NCBI RefSeq assembly: GCF_001269925.1
Contig: NZ_LHVO01000046.1
Location: 62,001 to 126,000 of the forward strand
Length of the DNA: 64,000 nt
Reading direction: 5' to 3'
From: Pseudomonas sp. MIACH
GTDB taxonomy: Bacteria > Pseudomonadota > Gammaproteobacteria > Pseudomonadales > Pseudomonadaceae
Shown: piece by piece, positions 42,223 to 48,939 of the stretch
How the letters are laid out: the number at the start of each line of letters is the position of its first letter
Numbering within the stretch: position 1 is the stretch's first letter
The notes under the pieces: model-generated
Told to the model about the DNA's origin: nothing
Seen by the model: the letters and a program-made list of their open reading frames with translations, nothing else
The model's database searches: none
Translations under genes and position numbers: made by a program

Positions 42223-43220
42223 TGACTGATACTCCGCATTTCCCACTGTCCGCCGTGGTCGGCGCCGATGAGCTGAAACTGGCGCTGTGCCTGACCGCCA
42301 TCGACCCGAAGATCGGCGGCGTGCTGATCGAAGGCCCACGCGGCATGGCCAAATCCACCCTGGCCCGTGGTTTGGCGGATCTGCTGGCCAGCGGGCAGTT
42401 CGTCACCTTGCCGCTGGGCGCCACCGAAGAGCGCCTGGTGGGTACCCTGGACCTGGATGCCGCGCTGGGCGAAGGCCGCGCGCAGTTTTCCCCTGGCGTG
42501 CTGGCCAAGGCCGACGGCGGCGTGTTGTATGTGGATGAAGTCAACTTGTTGCCTGATCACCTGGTGGACCTGTTGCTCGACGTCGCCGCCAGCGGCACCA
42601 ACCTGATCGAACGCGACGGCATCTCCCATCGCCATTCGGCGCGCTTTGTACTGATCGGCACGATGAACCCGGAGGAGGGCGAGTTGCGCCCGCAACTGCT
42701 GGACCGCTTCGGCTTCAACGTGGCGCTGAGTGGGCAGACGGTGCCGGCCGAGCGTGGGCAGATCATCCGGCGTCGCCTGGATTTCGACAGCGACCCCGCC
42801 GCTTTCTGCACGCAATGGGCCGAACAACAGGCGGCGTTGCGCGAGCGCTGCACCCAGGCGCGGGCGCAGTTGGACAGTATCGAACTGGATGATCAGGCCT
42901 TGGCGCAGATCACCGAGCGTTGCTTTGCCGCAGGTGTCGACGGCTTGCGGGCTGACCTGGTCTGGCTGCGCGGCGCCCGGGCCCATGCGGCGTGGCGGGG
43001 CGCGGATAGAATTGCCGAAGAAGACATCGAAGCGGTGGCGGAATTTGCCTTGCGCCACCGTCGCCAAGAGCAATCCCCACCGGCCAGCCCACCCCATCAA
43101 GGGCAGTCACCGACACCCTCGGACACGTCGCCCGGCCAAGGCCAATGGGGCGACATGCCCGCGCCGGCCCTGCCCACGGGCACTCGCCGAGACGTGCCTG
43201 CCTGGCCAAAAAAGCCCTAG
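42222..43220 (+). CDS. Chelatase AAA+ ATPase subunit (ChlI/CobS-like), 0-frame product of a probable chlID recoding gene
   Basis: A 332-residue AAA+ protein: MTDTPHFPLSAVVGADELK, Walker A GPRGMAKST, Walker B GVLYVDEVNLL, GTMNPEEGELRPQLLDRFGF (sensor 1/arginine-finger region) and a Pro/Gln-rich tail. It drives cobalt insertion with CobN. The ATG at 42222 overlaps the cobN stop. The frame ends TGG-CCA-AAA-AAG-CCC-TAG; a -1 slip at A-AAA-AAG would extend it into the VWA frame to give one protein of about 550 residues. No separate CobS/CobT genes are seen in the window. Confidence 0.9.
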   Translation: MTDTPHFPLSAVVGADELKLALCLTAIDPKIGGVLIEGPRGMAKSTLARGLADLLASGQFVTLPLGATEERLVGTLDLDAALGEGRAQFSPGVLAKADGGVLYVDEVNLLPDHLVDLLLDVAASGTNLIERDGISHRHSARFVLIGTMNPEEGELRPQLLDRFGFNVALSGQTVPAERGQIIRRRLDFDSDPAAFCTQWAEQQAALRERCTQARAQLDSIELDDQALAQITERCFAAGVDGLRADLVWLRGARAHAAWRGADRIAEEDIEAVAEFALRHRRQEQSPPASPPHQGQSPTPSDTSPGQGQWGDMPAPALPTGTRRDVPAWPKKP

Positions 43221-43876
43221 GCGTTCGCCCCCGACCTGACGCGGGGGCGGATGCCCGGCCCAAGGCGGGGCGACTGGACAACGGCAGGCAGGGCAAGGCG
43301 CGCAGTGCGCAGCAGGGTTCGATCAACTGGCCGGGCACCTTGCTCGGTGGCCGACCGCACTCCCGTGAAGAGCTGCGCTACCACCTGCGCAGCCGTTCGG
43401 CCCATGAGTTGTGGCTGGTGATCGTGGATGCGTCGGCCTCCACCCGGCGGCATCGTGCATTAACCGATGCGAAGGGCTTGCTCGCCCAGTTGTTTGACGA
43501 TGCTTATCGACAGCGCGCGCGTATGGCATTGCTGACGGCCAGCGGGCAGGCGCCGAAGTGGCAGGTACAGGGGTTGAAAGCAGCGAAAGGCCTGGCGGGC
43601 TGGCTGGATCAACTGGGTGCGGGCGGTGGTACGCCGTTGCTGGCGGCGCTGACCGAGGCGGCGAATTGGCTGGTGGCGCGACGCAAGCGGTATCCGGCTG
43701 AGCAGCGGCGCGTGCTGGTGATCACGGATGGGCGGCTGAAGGACATCGCCGGGTTGCCGTTATTGGCGTGTGCGGGGTTGCTGGTGGATATCGAGCGCGG
43801 GCCGATCAGGCTGGGGCGGGCCCAGGAGTTGGCGGCGGGGTTGCAGTTGGATTATCGGCATATCGATAAGTTGTAG
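43145..43876 (+). CDS. VWA-domain chelatase subunit half (ChlD/CobT-like), reached by -1 frameshift
   Basis: The frame carries a von Willebrand A domain: LWLVIVDASAST (MIDAS DxSxS), ALLTASGQAP, GGGTPLLAALTEA (MIDAS Thr) and VLVITDGRLKD. Before it lies an Arg/Gly-rich linker (VRPRPDAGADARPKAGRLDNG). The only upstream ATG, at 43145, has no ribosome-binding site and lies within the ATPase gene. The natural product is therefore probably an ATPase-linker-VWA fusion made by slipping at 43208-43214. The N-terminal 20 residues of the stand-alone frame are not real if so. Confidence 0.85.
   Translation: MGRHARAGPAHGHSPRRACLAKKALGVRPRPDAGADARPKAGRLDNGRQGKARSAQQGSINWPGTLLGGRPHSREELRYHLRSRSAHELWLVIVDASASTRRHRALTDAKGLLAQLFDDAYRQRARMALLTASGQAPKWQVQGLKAAKGLAGWLDQLGAGGGTPLLAALTEAANWLVARRKRYPAEQRRVLVITDGRLKDIAGLPLLACAGLLVDIERGPIRLGRAQELAAGLQLDYRHIDKL
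43208..43249 (+). other. Predicted programmed -1 frameshift signal
   Basis: A-AAA-AAG in exact zero-frame register at 43208-43214, stop TAG at 43218-43220, then an 8-base perfect stem cgcccccg (43226-43233) / cgggggcg (43242-43249) starting 11 bases after the slip site. The -1 frame is open upstream from 43145 and downstream to 43876. A slippery heptamer plus hairpin at the joint of ATPase and VWA halves is what is known for chlD-type recoding. Confidence 0.75.
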
Positions 43877-43885
43877 TGGCGGTAC

Positions 43886-43980
43886 CACCGTCATCGGGGG
43901 CAAGCCCCCTCCCACACTCGACTGCATTCCAAAGGGCGTACTCGGTCAAATGTGGGAGGGGGCTTGCCCCCGATGAGGCC
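43886..43980. repeat. REP pair in outward orientation
   Basis: Here the order of arms is reversed compared with the other REPINs: cgggggcaagccccctccca at the left and tgtgggagggggcttgcccc at the right, enclosing about 35 bases. It separates the convergent chelatase and DUF1853 genes. Confidence 0.8.
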
Positions 43981-44002
43981 CTCACATACACCACACACTC
44001 TA

Positions 44003-44950
44003 TCAGCCAGCCCCCGGCACATTCGGCCAAAGATCCGCTACCAGAAACAACCGCTCGGCTTCCTCCCAATCCTCGCCGTTCTGCACCATGCGCACGAGCA
44101 ACTGCGCGGGCGCCATCGGATCAAGGTCTGCCAGCCAGGCCTGCATCTGTTCTTCACTCCACACTTCATCCGCCGGGTAGTGCGCCGGCGCCAGCCACGC
44201 GTGGCGGGGCAGCGGTTGCCAGCGGCCAGGTGCACTGGCGCTGACAAAGTCCCGCCAGTCACGCTGATGCAACCAGCGCCCACGCAAATGCTGCGGATGG
44301 GCGCCGTGGGGCGATTCGGCCAGTCCAGGCCAGGGATAGAGCAAGTACCCGCCGAGCCACAGGTGCGCATCAAACTGCTGGATATCCAGCGCCGCCAGCA
44401 CCTCACGGCTCTCCGCGCGCGCCGAAATCGGCAATTGATGCTGGGCCAGGTGCGCCAGCTTGCGGTCCAGCCGATCGTGGCAGCCTGGGCCCAGCCACTG
44501 CGCGGTGTCTTGGCCGTTGCCGTCCTGCGGGCCCAGGTAGAGTTTGATCGCCAATTCCAGGTGGTGCACGCCCTCGCGGTCGCGCAGCAGCATGTCCAGC
44601 TCGCCCAGGGTGTGCCCGGCGCGGCGGATCGGCAGGTTGGCGGCGAGCAACTCCACCCCCGGCGCGTGCTGCACGGCGAACTGCCACAGGCGCTCGTAGT
44701 ACAAGCCCAGGCGCCGCGTGCGTGACAGGCTCAACCAATGCTGCAAGGCGCGGCTGTCCTGGTCGAGTGCGCGTAGCCAGTGTTCCAGGCGCTCGGGCGC
44801 CTGTACCCAATCACTGCCGGCCAGCGGGTGGCGCTGTGGCCAGGGCGTCTGCGCGAGCATCGGCGGGGCAAGCATTACCCACGCCAGGTCGCGCACCTCA
44901 GGGTGGCGCAGCTGGCGGGGCAGGTTGTGCAAATCCGGGAACACAGTCAT
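44003..44950 (-). CDS. DUF1853 family protein
   Basis: A 315-residue soluble protein: MTVFPDLHNLPRQLRHPEVRDLAWVM at the N-terminus, LYYERLWQFAVQH, then GELDMLLRDREGVHHLELAIKLYLG, which resembles a PD-(D/E)xK nuclease core (E-x-D ... E-x-A-x-K). The family has no assigned function that I know; the nuclease-like pattern is my reading. It is divergent from nadK, with a 146-base gap. Confidence 0.82.
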   Translation of the reverse strand: MTVFPDLHNLPRQLRHPEVRDLAWVMLAPPMLAQTPWPQRHPLAGSDWVQAPERLEHWLRALDQDSRALQHWLSLSRTRRLGLYYERLWQFAVQHAPGVELLAANLPIRRAGHTLGELDMLLRDREGVHHLELAIKLYLGPQDGNGQDTAQWLGPGCHDRLDRKLAHLAQHQLPISARAESREVLAALDIQQFDAHLWLGGYLLYPWPGLAESPHGAHPQHLRGRWLHQRDWRDFVSASAPGRWQPLPRHAWLAPAHYPADEVWSEEQMQAWLADLDPMAPAQLLVRMVQNGEDWEEAERLFLVADLWPNVPGAG

Positions 44951-45096
44951 GGTCCGAGCATAGCCTTTTAACCGTTGCGCAGGTGGCTGAGAACCGTTGT
45001 CATCAAGGCTTCACGGCGACAAAGGATTTTGCCTGAGGCGGCCTTTCGCCCATAATCGTTTCTTTTTTGCCACACCCCCAATCCCGCAGGAGCCCC

Positions 45097-45987
45097 ATGG
45101 AGCACTTTCGCAATATCGGCATTATCGGTCGCCTGGGCAGTACCCAGGTGTTGGACACCGTCCGCCGGCTGAAAAAATTCCTGCTGGAACGCCACCTGCA
45201 TGTGATCCTCGAAGACACCATCGCCGAAATCCTCCCCGGCCACGGCCTGCAAACCTCCTCGCGCAAGATGCTCGGCGAAGTCTGCGACATGGTCATCGTG
45301 GTCGGCGGCGACGGTAGCCTGCTCGGCGCGGCCCGGGCCCTGGCAAGGCATAACGTGCCGGTGCTGGGCATCAACCGTGGCAGCCTGGGTTTTCTCACCG
45401 ATATCCGCCCGGATGAGCTGGAAGTCGAAGTGGCCAAGGTGCTCGACGGCCATTACCTGGTGGAAAACCGCTTCCTGCTGCAGGCCGAAGTGCGCCGCCA
45501 CGGCGAAGCCATCGGCCAGGGCGATGCGCTCAATGACGTGGTGCTGCACCCAGGCAAGTCCACGCGGATGATCGAATTCGAGCTGTATATCGACGGCCAG
45601 TTCGTGTGCAGCCAGAAGGCCGACGGCCTGATCGTCGCGACGCCGACCGGCTCCACCGCCTATGCGCTGTCGGCCGGTGGCCCGATCATGCATCCCAAGC
45701 TCGATGCCATTGTGATCGTGCCGATGTACCCCCATATGTTGTCCAGCCGGCCGATTGTGGTCGATGGCAACAGTGAGCTGAAAATCGTGGTGTCCAAAGA
45801 CATGCAGATCTACCCGCAAGTCTCCTGCGACGGGCAGAACCATTTCACCTGCGCCCCCGGTGACACCATCACCGTGAGCAAAAAGGCCCAGAAGTTGCGG
45901 TTGATCCACCCGCTGGATCACAACTACTACGAAGTGTGCCGTACCAAGTTGGGCTGGGGCAGCCGCTTGGGGGGTGGAGGCGACTGA
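45097..45987 (+). CDS. nadK: NAD kinase
   Basis: A 296-residue enzyme that phosphorylates NAD to NADP. It has the GGDGS motif (70-74), then NRGSLGFLTDI, the NE/D-like ALNDVVLHPGKSTRM motif, and ADGLIVATPTGSTAYALSAGGPI. The start at 45097 (MEHFRNIGIIGRLG) follows AGGAG. It is the first gene of a compact operon: its stop overlaps the start of the phosphoesterase gene (TGATG). Confidence 0.96.
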   Translation: MEHFRNIGIIGRLGSTQVLDTVRRLKKFLLERHLHVILEDTIAEILPGHGLQTSSRKMLGEVCDMVIVVGGDGSLLGAARALARHNVPVLGINRGSLGFLTDIRPDELEVEVAKVLDGHYLVENRFLLQAEVRRHGEAIGQGDALNDVVLHPGKSTRMIEFELYIDGQFVCSQKADGLIVATPTGSTAYALSAGGPIMHPKLDAIVIVPMYPHMLSSRPIVVDGNSELKIVVSKDMQIYPQVSCDGQNHFTCAPGDTITVSKKAQKLRLIHPLDHNYYEVCRTKLGWGSRLGGGGD

Positions 45988-46958
45988 TGCTCGATCCCGC
46001 GCGTAGCTACGACCTGATTGGTGACGTGCACGGTTGCGCTCATACCCTTGAGCACTTGCTCGACCAGTTGGGCTACCACAAGCAGGCCGGCACCTGGCGC
46101 CATCCCTCGCGCATGGCGGTGTTCCTCGGCGATATCATCGACCGTGGCCCGCGCATTCGCGAGGCGCTGCATATCGTCCACGACATGGCCGAGGCCGGCC
46201 AGGCGCTGTGCATCATGGGCAACCACGAGTTCAACGCCCTGGGCTGGGCCACGCCGGCACCACCGGGCAGTGGCAAGCAGTTCGTGCGTGAGCACACTCC
46301 ACGGCATGAGCGGCTGATCCACGAAACCCTGACCCAGTTCGAGCAGCACCCGGCTGACTGGCACGACTTCCTCGGCTGGTTCTACGACATGCCGCTGTTT
46401 GTCGACGCCGGGCGTTTCCGCGTGGTGCATGCGTGCTGGGACGATGGGTTTATCCAGCCGCTGCGCGCGACGTTCCCGGATGGCTGTATCGACCAGCACT
46501 TTCTGCAGGCCGCCGCCGTGCCCGGCAGTTTTGCCTGTAACGCCTTCGATCGCCTGTTGCGCGGCACCGATATGCGCTTGCCAGACGGCTTGACGCTGAC
46601 CGGTGGCGATGGCCTGACGCGTTCGTTCTTCCGCACCAAGTTCTGGGAAGACGATCCGAAAACCTACGGCGACATCGTGTTCCAGCCCGACGCCTTGCCG
46701 GAGCCGGTGGCGCGCACGCCATTGTCGCCCCATGAAAAAAATTCCCTGCTGCGCTACGGCGCCGATGAACCGTTGCTGTTCGTCGGCCATTACTGGCGCA
46801 GTGGCAAACCGGCGCCGATCCGCCCGAACCTGGCGTGCCTGGACTACAGCGCGGTGCTCTACGGCAAGCTGGTGGCGTACCGCCTGGACCAGGAAACCCA
46901 ATTGGATCCGCGTAAATTCGTATGGGTCGACGTTGAGCGGCCCGAGGTGATTGTATGA
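45987..46958 (+). CDS. Metallophosphoesterase (Ser/Thr phosphatase-like)
   Basis: A 323-residue protein with the calcineurin-like metal motifs: GDVHGCAHTLEHLL (D-x-H), VFLGDIIDRGP (GD-x-x-D-R) and IMGNHEFNAL (GNHE), with a later VGHYWRSG histidine. It is coupled to nadK upstream and to the rhomboid gene downstream (4-base ATGA overlap). The target could be protein phosphates or a nucleotide; unknown. Confidence 0.9.
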   Translation: MLDPARSYDLIGDVHGCAHTLEHLLDQLGYHKQAGTWRHPSRMAVFLGDIIDRGPRIREALHIVHDMAEAGQALCIMGNHEFNALGWATPAPPGSGKQFVREHTPRHERLIHETLTQFEQHPADWHDFLGWFYDMPLFVDAGRFRVVHACWDDGFIQPLRATFPDGCIDQHFLQAAAVPGSFACNAFDRLLRGTDMRLPDGLTLTGGDGLTRSFFRTKFWEDDPKTYGDIVFQPDALPEPVARTPLSPHEKNSLLRYGADEPLLFVGHYWRSGKPAPIRPNLACLDYSAVLYGKLVAYRLDQETQLDPRKFVWVDVERPEVIV

Positions 46959-47824
46959 GTACCGTGCCCGTATTGCGCTTGCCTTTGAGCGTCGACCTGG
47001 GCGGTTTCGTGAAACTGCTGCAACGCATGCAAGTGCCCCATCGCGTCAGCGAAGAAGCCGGCGAGCAGGTGCTGTGGGTGCCCGAGACCATCAGCGATGA
47101 CGTGCGCGTGCTGTACCAGCGCTTTCCCGCCGGTGACCCGGACCAGCAACTGGATATTCCCGAACAGGCGCCGGTCACACGTCCGGGCTTTGTCCAGCAA
47201 GTGCGCCATAGCCCGGTAACGGCGCTGGTGCTGCTGGCAAGCATCATTGTCGGCGCCGTGACCTTGCTCGGTGAAAACCTGCAAGCCATGAGCTGGCTGA
47301 CCTTCCTGCCGTTTCGCGTGATGGGCGAGTACATCCAGTTCACGCCGTTCGCCGAGATGTTGGGCTCGGGCCAGTGGTGGCGGCTGTTCACGCCGATGCT
47401 GATCCACTTCGGCATCCTGCACCTGGCCATGAATGGCATGTGGTACTGGGAGCTGGGCCGGCGTATTGAAATGCGCCAGGGCAGTATCAACCTGCTGGGC
47501 CTGACCCTGTTGTTCAGCCTGGTCTCCAACTACGCGCAATATGCGTACGGTGGCCCCGGCCTGTTCGGTGGCTTGTCCGGCGTGCTGTATGGCCTGCTCG
47601 GGCATTGCTGGATCTTTCAACTGCTCTCGCCCAACCCGGCCTATCGCTTGCCCCGTGGGGTGCTGGTGATGATGCTGGTGTGGCTGGTGTTGTGCCTGTC
47701 GGGGCTGGTGTCGATGATCGGTTTCGGCGAAATCGCCAACGCTGCCCACGTCGGTGGCCTGGCCATCGGTTGCCTCACAGGTTTGCTGGGCGGGCTCTAC
47801 AGCCGCCGCAAGTCTTCTATTTGA
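46955..47824 (+). CDS. Rhomboid-family intramembrane serine protease
   Basis: A 289-residue inner-membrane protein. A soluble N-terminal domain (1-85) is followed by a first helix (VTALVLLASIIVGAVTLL) and about five more. The catalytic dyad is Ser208 in GGLSGVLYG and His265 in NAAHVGGLAIG, and HLAMNGMWYWELG is the conserved HxxxN region. It cuts single-span membrane proteins within the bilayer. GlpG-like in layout. Confidence 0.93.
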   Translation: MSTVPVLRLPLSVDLGGFVKLLQRMQVPHRVSEEAGEQVLWVPETISDDVRVLYQRFPAGDPDQQLDIPEQAPVTRPGFVQQVRHSPVTALVLLASIIVGAVTLLGENLQAMSWLTFLPFRVMGEYIQFTPFAEMLGSGQWWRLFTPMLIHFGILHLAMNGMWYWELGRRIEMRQGSINLLGLTLLFSLVSNYAQYAYGGPGLFGGLSGVLYGLLGHCWIFQLLSPNPAYRLPRGVLVMMLVWLVLCLSGLVSMIGFGEIANAAHVGGLAIGCLTGLLGGLYSRRKSSI

Positions 47825-47837
47825 TAAGGAAGAGCCA

Positions 47838-48098
47838 ATGTCCTCTTTTGCTGAAATGATCGAAAACATCACCCCGGACATCTACGAGAGCCTCAAGCTC
47901 GCCGTGGAAATCGGCAAGTGGTCCGATGGCCGCAAGCTCAGCGCCGAGCAGCGTGAATTGTCCCTGCAAGCCATGATCGCCTGGGAGATCCAGAACCTGC
48001 CGGAAGACCAGCGCACCGGTTACATGGGCCCGCAGGAGTGTCAGTCGAAGTCGACCACCGTGCCGAATATCCTGTTCAAGTCGGATGCGATCCATTGA
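47838..48098 (+). CDS. DUF1315 / YeaC family protein
   Basis: An 86-residue protein (MSSFAEMIENITPDIYESLKLAVEIGKW ...) with the family block GRKLSAEQRELSLQAMIAWE. YeaC-like proteins are small, soluble and of unknown function. It begins 13 bases after the rhomboid stop with AAGGAAGAG ahead of the ATG, and its TGA overlaps the probable TTG start of the next gene. Confidence 0.9.
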   Translation: MSSFAEMIENITPDIYESLKLAVEIGKWSDGRKLSAEQRELSLQAMIAWEIQNLPEDQRTGYMGPQECQSKSTTVPNILFKSDAIH

Positions 48099-48925
48099 TT
48101 GAAATTGGTCGCGGTGCAGTCAGCAAAATGTCGGCGCAACTCGGTGAGCCGACCGTTCAATACGCGTTTCGCCTAGGCGATACCGAGGTGCCGGTCAACC
48201 CGTTGATCGGCACCCATGTGCGCCTCGAATACCTCGGGGCCATCCATTGCAGCCATTGCGGCCGCAAGACCAAGACCAGCTTCAGCCAGGGTTATTGCTA
48301 CCCGTGCATGACCAAGCTGGCCCAGTGTGACTTGTGCATCATGAGCCCCGAGCGTTGCCATTACGACGCGGGCACCTGCCGTGATCCAGGCTGGGGCGAG
48401 AAATTCTGCATGACCGACCATGTGGTGTACCTGGCCAATTCGTCGGGCATCAAGGTCGGTATTACCCGTGCCACCCAATTGCCCACGCGTTGGCTGGACC
48501 AGGGCGCCAGCCAGGCGCTGCCGATCATGCGCGTGGCTACGCGCCAGCAGTCCGGGTTTGTCGAGGATGTGTTGCGCAGCCAGGTCGCGGACAAGACCAA
48601 TTGGCGTGCGTTGCTCAAGGGCGACGCGGCGGCGGTGGACCTCAAGCAAGTGCGCGACGAGTTGTTCGCCTCCTGCGCCGATGGCCTGCTGCAATTGCAG
48701 GAACGCTTCGGCCTGCAAGCCATCCAACCGGTAACCGACCTCGAACCGTTGGAAATCCGCTACCCGGTGGAGCAGTATCCGGCCAAGATCGTCAGCTTCA
48801 ACCTGGACAAAAACCCGATTGCCGAAGGCACGCTGCTGGGGATCAAGGGCCAATACCTGATCTTCGACACCGGCGTTATCAATATTCGTAAGTACACGGC
48901 CTACCAGCTCGCCGTGCATCAGTAA
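48095..48925 (+). CDS. DUF2797 family zinc-cysteine protein
   Basis: A product of about 276 residues. It has many paired cysteines in its first third (CSHCGRKT, GYCYPCMTK, CDLCIMSPERC), which suggests zinc binding, and then a GIY-YIG-like stretch (HVVYLANSSGIKVGITR ... RWLDQGASQ). Both features are typical of DUF2797; function unknown. The start is uncertain: TTG at 48095 (LIEIGRGAVSK, overlapping the YeaC stop) fits recalled homologues; ATG at 48128 is the alternative. Confidence 0.82.
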   Translation: MIEIGRGAVSKMSAQLGEPTVQYAFRLGDTEVPVNPLIGTHVRLEYLGAIHCSHCGRKTKTSFSQGYCYPCMTKLAQCDLCIMSPERCHYDAGTCRDPGWGEKFCMTDHVVYLANSSGIKVGITRATQLPTRWLDQGASQALPIMRVATRQQSGFVEDVLRSQVADKTNWRALLKGDAAAVDLKQVRDELFASCADGLLQLQERFGLQAIQPVTDLEPLEIRYPVEQYPAKIVSFNLDKNPIAEGTLLGIKGQYLIFDTGVINIRKYTAYQLAVHQ

Positions 48926-48939
48926 AAAGGATGCCACCC

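Noticed and set aside
38017..42339. Long minus-strand frames (676 and 755 residues) opposite cobW and cobN
   Set aside because: Shadow frames without ribosome-binding sites or motifs.
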